From Chamaesiphon sp031376885 (GTDB lineage: Bacteria > Cyanobacteriota > Cyanobacteriia > Cyanobacteriales > Chamaesiphonaceae), in the NCBI GenBank assembly GCA_031376885.1, contig JANMEL010000128.1:1-48838 (forward strand): 48,838 nt of DNA, given 5' to 3'. Below, in pieces: positions 17,551-25,625 of the stretch. The notes beneath the pieces were generated by a model. The model ran no database searches and was not told where the DNA came from. It saw only the letters and a list, made by a program, of their open reading frames with translations. The number at the start of each line of letters is the position of its first letter. Within the stretch, counting starts at the first letter, position 1. The position numbers and the translations under genes were made by a program.

Positions 17551-18162
17551 ATGACTAATCTGCAAATCCGCACCGAACCAGCATCTATAACTGTAGATAT
17601 CTCCTCGTTGATGACATTACCTCAGATGAGTGAAGAGCAATTTTATGAATTTTGTCATCGTAACCCAGATCTCAATATCGAACGTAATGCCCATGGTGAA
17701 GTACTCGTTATGCCTCCAGCTTTTTCTGATACAGGTAATCGCAACTTTAAAGTTGCCATGCAATTGGGCATTTGGGCAGAGCGAGATGGTACGGGAGAAG
17801 GATTTGATTCTAGTGCGGGATTTACATTACCTAATGGAGCGATGAGATCTCCCGATGCTTCATGGATTCGACTCGATCGATGGAATGCACTTACCGAGGC
17901 TGAAAAAGCTTCCTTTGCACCAATTTGTCCAGATTTTGTTGTCGAGCTGCGATCTTCTAGCGATACTCTAAAAAGTTTGCAAACAAAGATGCAGGAATAT
18001 ATCGATAATGGCGTGAGTTTAGGATTATTAATAGACAGAAAAAGTTTAACTGTCTATTGTTATCGCGCTGATGGTTCTGTTGTGGTGCTAAATCATCCAG
18101 ATGCGGTTAGTTGCGAACCAGAATTACCAGGCTTTACCCTCCAAATGGCTAAGATTTGGTAG
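17551..18162 (+). CDS. Uma2 family protein (DUF820), copy 1
   Basis: 203 residues of the Uma2 family, a PD-(D/E)XK nuclease-like fold greatly expanded in cyanobacteria with no settled function. Family marks are the N-terminal segment NPDLNIERNAHGEVLVMPP, SPDASWI with the conserved Asp, CPDFVVELRSSSD with the conserved Glu, and KMQEYIDNGVSLGLLID. Another Uma2 gene lies at 19565 with the aldo/keto reductase between them. The ATG at 17551 opens the frame just before the first conserved block. Confidence 0.9.
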   Translation: MTNLQIRTEPASITVDISSLMTLPQMSEEQFYEFCHRNPDLNIERNAHGEVLVMPPAFSDTGNRNFKVAMQLGIWAERDGTGEGFDSSAGFTLPNGAMRSPDASWIRLDRWNALTEAEKASFAPICPDFVVELRSSSDTLKSLQTKMQEYIDNGVSLGLLIDRKSLTVYCYRADGSVVVLNHPDAVSCEPELPGFTLQMAKIW

Positions 18163-18301
18163 TCGAGAATTCAGATTTCCGACTTCTTCAACTCGTCGGG
18201 GATCTGGAGAAGATCTAGGTAGTCGGAATTAATTGTTAAAATGATTGGATATCCAATGGGTGCAAATAACCCACATCTAGCAGTCACCAACCTATTTCTC
18301 T

Positions 18302-19486
18302 ATGATGCAATATCGTCGTTTTGGTCGTACCGAGCTACAAATGCCTGTTTTTTCCTGTGGGGGAATGCGTTATCAGTACAAATGGCAAGATTTGCCCCTG
18401 GTGGAGATTCCCGATGAAAATCAGCAGAATTTGGAAGCTACAATTAGACGATCGCTAGAATTAGGCATCAATCATATTGAGACTGCCAGATTCTATGGCT
18501 CTTCGGAAGTCCAACTAGGGCAAGTATTACCAAAATTAAATCGTCAAGACTATATATTTCAGACCAAAGTGGCTCCCACTGACGATCCGCAAGAGTTTCG
18601 TCGGAACTTTGAGGTATGTCTATCGCGGCTGAATTTGGAATATGTAGATTTATTGGGCATTCATGGACTAAATAATCAAGCAACGTCCGATTATACTCTA
18701 CGAGCTGGTGGTTGTTGGGAAGTCGCCAAACAGTTGCAAGCTGAGGGCAAGGTGAGATTTATTGGGTTCTCTACCCACGCGCCTACTGATGTAATTATCA
18801 GGGCGATCGAATCTGATAAATTTGATTATGTCAATCTCCACTGGTATTATATCAACCAGACAAATTGGTCGGCGATCGAAGCCGCTACTCGTCACGACAT
18901 GGGCGTATTTATTATCAGCCCCACAAATAAAGGCGGCTTGCTTAATACCCCCTCGGCAAAACTCGTCGAACTCTGTCAGCCACTCAGCCCGATGGTGTTT
19001 AATAATCTCTTCTGTCTGAGCCATCCCCAAGTACATACCCTAAGTGTGGGAGCTGCTAAACCGAGCGATTTTGACGAGCATATCAAGACTCTAGCATTGC
19101 TAGATCGAGCCGAGGAAATTCTACCCTCAATTACCCTTCGACTCGAACGAGCAGCAGCCGACAAACTGGGCACAGAATGGCTCAAAACTTGGCGAGAAGG
19201 CTTACCAACTCTCGAAGAGACCCCAGGCAACATTAATATTAAAATGATTCTCTGGCTGCGGAATTTGGCGATCGCCTACGACATGACCGAATATGGTACC
19301 ATGCGTTACAATCTCCTCGAAAACGGCGGTCATTGGTTCCCAGGAGCCAAAGCCACAGATCTCCACAAATTCGATCTCTCCACCTGTCTCGCCAATAGCC
19401 CCCACAAAGCCACCATTCCCGATCTTCTGTCGGAAACCGACAAACTACTAGGTGGAGCAGCCGTTAAGCGGTTATCCCAATCATAA
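18302..19486 (+). CDS. Aldo/keto reductase family protein
   Basis: 394 residues. The first 270 form the AKR barrel with the NADPH-dependent reductase plan: GRTELQMPVFSCGGM at the start, then the catalytic positions E60, Y65 (RFYGSSE), K89 (FQTKV) and H121 (LGIHG). Asp is usual where E60 stands, a conservative but notable change. The C-terminal 100 residues form the extension that in many relatives carries a Cys-rich iron-sulfur motif; here only one Cys is left (STCLAN), so that cluster is predicted absent. A second in-frame ATG follows the first directly (MMQYRRFG), and either may be used. Substrate unknown. Confidence 0.88.
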   Translation: MMQYRRFGRTELQMPVFSCGGMRYQYKWQDLPLVEIPDENQQNLEATIRRSLELGINHIETARFYGSSEVQLGQVLPKLNRQDYIFQTKVAPTDDPQEFRRNFEVCLSRLNLEYVDLLGIHGLNNQATSDYTLRAGGCWEVAKQLQAEGKVRFIGFSTHAPTDVIIRAIESDKFDYVNLHWYYINQTNWSAIEAATRHDMGVFIISPTNKGGLLNTPSAKLVELCQPLSPMVFNNLFCLSHPQVHTLSVGAAKPSDFDEHIKTLALLDRAEEILPSITLRLERAAADKLGTEWLKTWREGLPTLEETPGNINIKMILWLRNLAIAYDMTEYGTMRYNLLENGGHWFPGAKATDLHKFDLSTCLANSPHKATIPDLLSETDKLLGGAAVKRLSQS

Positions 19487-19564
19487 CAATGGTCGATTTA
19501 TAGCAAGACCCTTCGTTTGTTGACAAATGGTAAAATTAGATAGTAGTGACTATATTTTTCAGTC

Positions 19565-20143
19565 ATGGCAGCCCTCACCATCAATCTAAATTCGATCTCC
19601 AATCTCAGCCGCAGCCAATTTCGGCAGATTGCTAACGACAATCCAGATATGAAGCTCGAACGCAACAAACAGGGAAATCTCATCGTTATGGCTCCAACTG
19701 GTGGGGAAACTGGCAGCTTTAATTTCGATCTAATCGGACAATTGTACCTGTGGAATCGGACTAATCAAGCAGGCAAAGCTTTCGATTCTTCCACTGGTTT
19801 CGAGCTACCAGAAGGCGGAGACAGATCTCCAGATGTGGCTTGGATTAGGCTTGACAAGTGGGCAGCTCTCACACAAGAACAACGGCGGGGATTTTTGCCA
19901 CTGTGCCCAGATTTTGCCCTCGAACTCATGTCTCGCTCTGATTCTTGGGTTCAGACACAAGCCAAGATGGTGGAATATATGGAAAGTGGTTGTCAGCTCG
20001 GTTGGCTGCTAGATCCCAAGGGCAACCGCGCCGTTATTTATCGAGTTGGCAAGCCGCCAGAACTTTTGACTGCCCCTGACTCACTCTCAGGAGAAGATGT
20101 ATTACCAGGATTTGTACTCGATACTAAGTTTTTATGGAGCTAG
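19565..20143 (+). CDS. Uma2 family protein (DUF820), copy 2
   Basis: 192 residues of the same PD-(D/E)XK-like family as the gene at 17551. Matching blocks are NPDMKLERNKQGNLIVMAP, SPDVAWIRLDKW, CPDFALELMSRSD and KMVEYMESGCQLGWLLDP. The two copies differ at many positions, so the duplication is not recent or they were acquired separately. It starts 78 bases after the reductase stop on the same strand. No antitoxin-like partner is visible. Confidence 0.9.
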   Translation: MAALTINLNSISNLSRSQFRQIANDNPDMKLERNKQGNLIVMAPTGGETGSFNFDLIGQLYLWNRTNQAGKAFDSSTGFELPEGGDRSPDVAWIRLDKWAALTQEQRRGFLPLCPDFALELMSRSDSWVQTQAKMVEYMESGCQLGWLLDPKGNRAVIYRVGKPPELLTAPDSLSGEDVLPGFVLDTKFLWS

Positions 20144-20248
20144 GCTGGTTATCGATCGCAATCCAAAATTCAAAATTCCTTGACTCTATTATTCGATCGT
20201 GATAATATAGCAAAGCACGTAAAACTGCACCTCAAGAAAAATTGACAA

Positions 20249-20330
20249 GCGGATGTGGCGGAATTGGTATACGCGCACGCTTGAGGTGCGTGTGGCATAG
20301 TCCTTGGGAGTTCGAGTCTCCCCATCCGCA
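20249..20330 (+). tRNA. tRNA-Leu (anticodon GAG)
   Basis: 82 bases. The acceptor stem GCGGATG/CATCCGC (20249-20255 with 20323-20329) is perfect, with discriminator A at 20330. The anticodon stem CACGC/GCGTG encloses loop TTGAGGT with GAG at 20283-20285, reading CUC and CUU leucine codons. The T arm is GGGAG-TTCGAGT-CTCCC, and an extended variable arm marks a class II tRNA. CCA is not encoded. Confidence 0.96.
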
Positions 20331-20423
20331 TATAGCTAATTTCGATCGCAGCACCCATACTTGGTATCATCACCAATTGGGTGCTGTTTTCGTTTGGGTA
20401 GTGACATCGATCGTACCCAATGC

Positions 20424-20894
20424 TTACTTACTAAGCAAAGATAGAATCTGATAAGGACGTTTACCCCAGTAGCTACCCTTTGCATAGCTCGCTTCCTTTA
20501 CTCCAGTGCTACTTTGAGCACCGATAAACTTTCTCGATTCCACATCAGTGAGAATACCGACATGAGCCGAAGTGCCATTCACAGAAGGAAAGTAGATCGT
20601 ATCGCCAACATGGGGCGATTGAGTGCGATTAAAATCAGCACTACGGGGGAAATCTTCAGCAACGCGATAACTAATCCCTTCAAACACCCGATTATATACC
20701 GAGTAAACAAAATGGGAACAGTCAATCCCATTTTTATCCTTACCTCCATATCGATAAGGCGTACCCTTCCAAGTTTTCGCCGTAGCCACCACAGCATGAA
20801 GATCGTCAGTTGTTAAATCGCTATTATTACCCGCACTTGCAGGGAGAATATAGCTACACAATAACAAAATAGCGATCGCAATTTTCTGATACAT
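20424..20894 (-). CDS. Exported NlpC/P60 peptidoglycan hydrolase
   Basis: 156 residues. A signal peptide (MYQKIAIAILLLCSYILPAS, cleavage near ASA-G) is followed directly by one NlpC/P60 cysteine peptidase domain. The catalytic Cys is C59 in GIDCSHFVY and the His is H111 in SAHVGIL; the third polar residue probably lies in GAQSSTGV. Such enzymes cut D-glutamyl-meso-diaminopimelate bonds in cell-wall peptides. With no SH3 or LysM targeting domain it is a minimal form. It is on the minus strand, convergent with the tRNA. Confidence 0.9.
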   Translation of the reverse strand: MYQKIAIAILLLCSYILPASAGNNSDLTTDDLHAVVATAKTWKGTPYRYGGKDKNGIDCSHFVYSVYNRVFEGISYRVAEDFPRSADFNRTQSPHVGDTIYFPSVNGTSAHVGILTDVESRKFIGAQSSTGVKEASYAKGSYWGKRPYQILSLLSK

Positions 20895-21191
20895 AAATAG
20901 ATTACCTCAATTGAATGCACGACAATTTGCTAGCCCTTGGATCCCAAAGGCGAGTAGATGAGAGTAGTCAATCTGCACGAACATCGATCGACACGTAGAC
21001 CAATTTGTATAAAATCAGCCCTCTCGTATAGTTAAATTACCCACATTTACGAAAAAACATATCTTATTCAATACATTTGAAGATTATCGATCTGGTTACG
21101 GGTGCGCTAGATGGTTTGTAGCGATTTCCAGCCTCTCGTTTCGGGCATCGCACCAATAGCTATAATGGGGTTTTAAGACTAGACTGACAAT
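20895..21191. other. Divergent spacer between the NlpC/P60 and aminopeptidase genes
   Basis: About 300 bases with no gene. TATAAT at 21161-21166 is a good -10 candidate for the aminopeptidase gene. Nothing else could be assigned. Confidence 0.5.
21161..21166 (+). promoter_or_regulatory. Candidate -10 element of the aminopeptidase gene
   Basis: A perfect TATAAT lies 26 bases before the ATG at 21192. No convincing -35 hexamer stands 17 bases upstream, so the assignment rests on the -10 and its position. Confidence 0.4.
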
Positions 21192-22670
21192 ATGGACATC
21201 AAAGCGATCGCTACATCACGCCTAGATTGGAATGGAGACCTTTTGGCGATAGGGTTCTACGAAGATGCAGTCGAACTCAGTGGCGATATGGGCGAACTCA
21301 ATACCAAATTGCAAGGGGTAATTGAGGCACTAATTGCCGAAACCGAATTCAAAGGTAGCTCAAATAGCAGCGCGGTTACTCGCGTCGGTGTAAATACCCC
21401 CATCAAGAAAATTATGCTGGTGGGTTTGGGCAAAGCCGATAAAGCCAAATTAGATACTTTTCGGCGGGTGGGAAGCTCCATCGCGCGGGTAGCCAAACGG
21501 GAGAAAGCCACCACCCTGGGCATAAGTCTTCCTGTCTGGAATGGGGATAATGGGGAAACTGTGCAGGTAGTGAGCGAAGGTTTGCTACTGGCATTGCATC
21601 AAGATCATCGCTTCAAGTCTGAAGGGGATGATAAGAAGCCGATTAAACTAACTGAGGTTCATCTGCTAGACTCGGCGGGAAATGAGGCGGCAATTCTCAA
21701 AGCGCAGGCGATTTGTGATGGGGTGATTTTGGCACGGGAATTGGTAACTGCACCTGCAAATGTGGTGACTCCTGCGAGTCTGGCAGCAACCGCCGCACAG
21801 ATTGTCAAAGACTACGAGGGTTTTACACTCAAGGTGCTAGAGCAGGCTGAATGTGAAGCACTGGGCATGGGTGCATTTTTGTGTGTGTCTCAGGCTTCAG
21901 AAATGCCACCGAAATTTATCCATCTTACTTATACACCTTCTGGGACACCACGCCGTAAAGTTGCGATCGTCGGTAAGGGTGTGACGTTTGATTCGGGTGG
22001 TTTGAATATTAAGGGTGCTGGTAGCGGTATCGAAACCATGAAGATGGATATGGGTGGCGCGGCGGCTACTTTGGGTGCAGCCAAAGCCATCGGCAAACTC
22101 AAACCCGATGTGGAAGTTCACTTTATCAGTGCGGTAGCTGAAAACATGATTAGCGGACGCGCTATTCACCCTGGAGACGTGGTAACAGCCTCCAATGGCA
22201 AAACCATCGAAATCAATAATACCGACGCTGAGGGGCGATTAACTCTGGCTGATGCGTTGGTATATGCAGATAAATTGAAGTTGGATGCGATCGTCGATTT
22301 GGCAACTCTCACCGGAGCATGTATCGTCGCTCTAGGTGATGATATTGCTGGGTTGTGGAGTCCCGAACAGGCTCTGGCTGATGCTATTTTAGCAGCCTCA
22401 GTACAGGCGGGGGAAAATTTCTGGCAAATGCCTCTAGCTGACAAGTACTTCGATGGGATCAAATCACCCATTGCTGACCTCAAGAATACTGGCCCACGAG
22501 GGGGTGGTTCCATCACTGCTGCTCTTTTCCTCAAACAGTTTGTCAAAGACACCCCCTGGGCGCATCTAGACGTGGCTGGGCCAGTTTGGGCGGATAAGGA
22601 ATATGGGGTAAATAATGCTGGTGCGACAGGTTATCCCGTGCGGACTTTGGTAAATTGGGTATTGAGTTAG
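21192..22670 (+). CDS. pepA: Leucyl aminopeptidase (M17)
   Basis: A cytosolic two-zinc (or manganese) M17 exopeptidase that removes N-terminal residues from peptides. 492 residues, the usual length. The N-terminal third is the variable regulatory domain; the C-terminal part has VGKGVTFDSGGLNIK with metal-binding Lys and Asp, MKMDMGGAA with another Asp, and the family signature NTDAEGRL at residues 343-350 with Asp and Glu ligands and the catalytic Arg. YPVRTLVNWV closes the protein. The start ATG lies 26 bases after a TATAAT. It is convergent with the hybrid kinase gene. Confidence 0.95.
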   Translation: MDIKAIATSRLDWNGDLLAIGFYEDAVELSGDMGELNTKLQGVIEALIAETEFKGSSNSSAVTRVGVNTPIKKIMLVGLGKADKAKLDTFRRVGSSIARVAKREKATTLGISLPVWNGDNGETVQVVSEGLLLALHQDHRFKSEGDDKKPIKLTEVHLLDSAGNEAAILKAQAICDGVILARELVTAPANVVTPASLAATAAQIVKDYEGFTLKVLEQAECEALGMGAFLCVSQASEMPPKFIHLTYTPSGTPRRKVAIVGKGVTFDSGGLNIKGAGSGIETMKMDMGGAAATLGAAKAIGKLKPDVEVHFISAVAENMISGRAIHPGDVVTASNGKTIEINNTDAEGRLTLADALVYADKLKLDAIVDLATLTGACIVALGDDIAGLWSPEQALADAILAASVQAGENFWQMPLADKYFDGIKSPIADLKNTGPRGGGSITAALFLKQFVKDTPWAHLDVAGPVWADKEYGVNNAGATGYPVRTLVNWVLS

Positions 22671-22823
22671 AGGGGAAGGATGGGGGGAGAGTGGGAGGAT
22701 GGTGAGGATGGGGAGGAAAGAGTTCATCCGCTTTCCGCCCACACCCCCCACACTCCCCACACCCCCATCTGTGGGTAACCCATAGCCCTTTACAAGGGGA
22801 GGGGTAAACAACCTACGCAGCGA

Positions 22824-24920
22824 CTATACCAATAATAATGGTTGACATTGACTGAGTGCTTGAGATAGTTGTTCAATTTTGACAGGTTTAGTGATATAGT
22901 CTTGCATTCCAGCAGCGAGACAGGCTTGCTTATCATCTTCCAAAGCATTGGCTGTCATGGCGATAATTGTTGGGCAACGATGCTGGGGAAATTCATCCAA
23001 AATCAGACGAGTTGCTTCCAAGCCGCCCATTTTTGGCATTTGTAAATCCATCAGAATTGCATCATAATTATTTTTTCGCAGCAATTCAATTACCTCCAAT
23101 CCATTCATCGCGATGTCAGCTTGATAGCCAATCCGTTTGAGCATATGAATTGCTACTTTTTGGTTGACGATATTATCTTCGGCGAGAATAATTCTCAAGG
23201 GAAATGTGGCTTGATAGCGATCGTAATTCGATGATTTCGATCTCGATTCAGATACCGCTTGTTCGCGATCGTTGCCGAGGATTCGAGTCAAAACATCTTG
23301 CAATTGAAATTGCTTGATTGGTTTATTTAAGGTTGCGGCAAAATTCACCTGGGTGGTTTCAATTTCAGTGCGGCTGATGCTCAAAGAACTAAGCATAACT
23401 AAGGGGAGATTGGCATATTCAGGGAATTTACGAATCTCTTTGGCAAGAGCTAACCCATCCATCCCTGGCATTTGCATATCCAAAATTGCTAGATCGAAAT
23501 GTCCCCGTAAATTGAGCAATTTGAGAGCTTCAGCACCAGATTCTGTTGGATGGGCAAACATGCCCCAAGATTGCGCTTGAAGAGCTAAAATTTTACGATG
23601 GGTGGCATTATCTTCGACGATTAATAGTCTTTTGCCCTGTAAATGATCCGTTGTGCGATGTTCTTTTTGGTGGTGTTGTGATGATGTGGGTGCAGATTTG
23701 GCAACGATCGTAAAAAAGAAGTTTGACCCACGATCGATCTGACTCTCAACCCACATTTTACCACCCATCAATTCTGTCAAACGTTTGCTAATAATTAGAC
23801 CCAATCCCGTTCCACCATAATTACGGGTGGTAGAAGAATCAACTTGACTAAAAGCTTTAAACAATCGATCGACCTTATCAGCAGCAATCCCAATCCCTGT
23901 ATCCTTCACCACAAATCGAATTTCATAAGTGGGGCAATCAGTGGCAATTACTGAATCTCGATCTAGACAATCGATCTGCCTTGCAGTTACACCCACAATC
24001 ACCTCGCCAGAATTGGTAAACTTTAGCCCATTTCCAACTAAATTAACAATAATTTGCCGAATTCGCGTCGCATCTCCAACAATCCAACTTGGCGTATTTT
24101 TATAAATTAGATAAGCAAGTTCGATATTTTTTTCAGCAGCTTTGGGAGCAAGCAAATCTAGAGTTTCTTCAATACAATCCCGAATATTAAAAGGTCGATC
24201 GTCGAGTTCCAATTTTCCCGACTCGATTTTCGAGAAATCTAGAATATCATCAATCAAAGTCAGCAGCGCATCACCACTATGACGAATCGTACTGACAAAT
24301 TCGTGTTGTTGGGCACTGAGTTCGGTATCGAGCAATAATCCCGTCATCCCAATCACCCCATTCATCGGCGTACGAATTTCATGACTCATGGCAGCTAAAA
24401 AAGCACTTTTGGCTTTATTTGCCGATTCCGCCGTTTTTTTCGACTGCTCCAAGAGCCGATTTCGATCCTGAAGTTGTTCGGCTGTCTGGCGCAGAGCCAA
24501 ATTAGATGCTTCCAATTCCCGATATAGTTGGGATTGGTAGAGCAGTCTTTTGACTCGTTGGCGCAATACTGCCCAGTGAATGGGTTTGGTGATGTAATCG
24601 GCGGCTCCCACTTCATAAGCTCTGTCGAGTGATGCGGTATCATCCAATCCGGTAATCGTCAATACTGGAGTCAAATCTCCTCCAGGTAATTGTTGTAGTC
24701 GTTGACAGCACTCAAACCCGTCCATCTCTGGCATCACACCATCCATCAATACCACATCCGGCTGATATTCTTGGTAGACGACTAACGCCTCTGCCCCATT
24801 ACTCGCCGTCACAACCTGATAACCATCTTCAAGCATTTTTTCACACAGCAGCAATCGCACCAAGTCATCGTCATCGACAATTAGGATTAGTGGGGGGTTG
24901 TGTGGTGTTGTGATGAGCAT
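22824..24920 (-). CDS. Hybrid sensor histidine kinase with three receiver domains
   Basis: 698 residues, soluble, with no transmembrane segment. Order: receiver 1 (1-125, phospho-Asp D60 in LMDGVMPEMDG); a coiled-coil helix (130-172); the HisKA domain with H180 in AAMSHEIRTPMNG; the HATPase domain with N box IIVNLVGNGLKFTN and G boxes DTGIGI and GGTGLGL; receiver 2 (430-548, D481 in ILDMQMPGMDG); and receiver 3 (575-695, D625 in LMDLQMPKMGG). The N-terminal receiver replaces a sensor, so the input is phosphotransfer from another kinase. No HPt domain or DNA-binding output is present, so partners are encoded elsewhere. ATG at 24920; a few residues later MLITTPHNPPLILIVDDDD enters the receiver. 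Confidence 0.94.
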   Translation of the reverse strand: MLITTPHNPPLILIVDDDDLVRLLLCEKMLEDGYQVVTASNGAEALVVYQEYQPDVVLMDGVMPEMDGFECCQRLQQLPGGDLTPVLTITGLDDTASLDRAYEVGAADYITKPIHWAVLRQRVKRLLYQSQLYRELEASNLALRQTAEQLQDRNRLLEQSKKTAESANKAKSAFLAAMSHEIRTPMNGVIGMTGLLLDTELSAQQHEFVSTIRHSGDALLTLIDDILDFSKIESGKLELDDRPFNIRDCIEETLDLLAPKAAEKNIELAYLIYKNTPSWIVGDATRIRQIIVNLVGNGLKFTNSGEVIVGVTARQIDCLDRDSVIATDCPTYEIRFVVKDTGIGIAADKVDRLFKAFSQVDSSTTRNYGGTGLGLIISKRLTELMGGKMWVESQIDRGSNFFFTIVAKSAPTSSQHHQKEHRTTDHLQGKRLLIVEDNATHRKILALQAQSWGMFAHPTESGAEALKLLNLRGHFDLAILDMQMPGMDGLALAKEIRKFPEYANLPLVMLSSLSISRTEIETTQVNFAATLNKPIKQFQLQDVLTRILGNDREQAVSESRSKSSNYDRYQATFPLRIILAEDNIVNQKVAIHMLKRIGYQADIAMNGLEVIELLRKNNYDAILMDLQMPKMGGLEATRLILDEFPQHRCPTIIAMTANALEDDKQACLAAGMQDYITKPVKIEQLSQALSQCQPLLLV

Positions 24921-25218
24921 GGGGGGGAGTGGAGGAGGGGGATTAGTGCTTGATGCCGATCCTCAAAGTTTGGGTGCAAGGGATCGGCGGGGGTGTTCAA
25001 ATCGATCGCAACGACTAGATCTTCAATCTGTGGATGTAGTTCGATCTAGACCTAGTTATCCCGAAAAGCGATCTAAAACTGACATGTTCGATCGAATGTC
25101 GTTGTTGATTTTGGACAGATTAACGATCGCCGATAGGGTGCTCTGCGCCCCTTTGCCAGGGGAGGGCTGGGGCGATGCACTGTTGACGCTCACACCTTGC
25201 CTTTGGCATTGCGTAGCC

Positions 25219-25237
25219 GTAAGCGCAAGGCGCAGGC
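25219..25237 (-). repeat. Dispersed 19-base repeat, inverted copy
   Basis: GTAAGCGCAAGGCGCAGGC here is the exact reverse complement of 47970-47988. Both copies lie in spacers beside GCGTTGGC/GCGTAGCC words, part of one dispersed repeat family. Confidence 0.8.
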
Positions 25238-25287
25238 TTTGCCAACGCGTAGCGCGATGCACATGAAGCTCTGTCGAAGTGTCTGCC

Positions 25288-25312
25288 TTTACCTCCGGTA
25301 GGCTAACGCCAA
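25288..25312 (-). repeat. Dispersed intergenic repeat, inverted copy
   Basis: On the minus strand this reads TTGGCGTTAGCCTACCGG and onward, matching the repeats at 4569 and 28477 apart from one extra T and a divergent end. Confidence 0.75.
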
Positions 25313-25375
25313 CGCAGAAGTGTGGGGTAACGAGAATACCCAGCCACTCAAGTAACTTTTCAAACAACCTCTAAG

Positions 25376-25525
25376 CTAAAGAATCGAAATTTTTGACCGA
25401 TCGATGATTTCCGATCGCCGTTCTGTGCTAATATCCTGTGGAGTCTGCCATTCATTCCACCAATTGTCTCGATCGGCAATACTGGAAAAATCCCCAGCAT
25501 TGGAACAGACGATCGGATTAGGCAC
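25376..25525 (-). pseudogene. Possible gene remnant or small ORF
   Basis: A GTG-initiated frame of 49 codons encodes a hydrophilic peptide with a Trp-rich centre (RDNWWNEWQTPQD) and the ending DRSKISIL. The frame is closed upstream by a TAG next to repeat sequence, so this may be the surviving 3 prime end of a longer gene cut by a repeat. Family not recognised, and it may be chance. Confidence 0.25.
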
Positions 25526-25625
25526 AGCAGAGCCGAACGCCTACGGGATCTACAGTGCAAAGCGTCAGCGATGCCCGTGAATTAACAATGACATCAATAA
25601 TCCTTGCTCCTTTGACTGTAATTTC

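Larger units (their letters stand above)
24921..25625. other. Repeat-rich spacer between the hybrid kinase and pyk
   Basis: These 705 bases hold a cluster of dispersed repeats at about 25130-25330 (GC-rich words such as GCGTAGCC, GTAAGCGCAAGGCGCAGGC and an inverted copy of the 4569 repeat). ORFs across that cluster are repeat translations, not genes. A 49-codon GTG frame at 25376-25525 (minus) is the only piece that reads like protein. Confidence 0.5.

Noticed and set aside
25056..25367. 103-codon minus-strand ORF before pyk
   Set aside because: It runs through the dispersed repeat cluster and translates repeat words (for example PQPSPGKGAQ), so it is not a gene in its own right.
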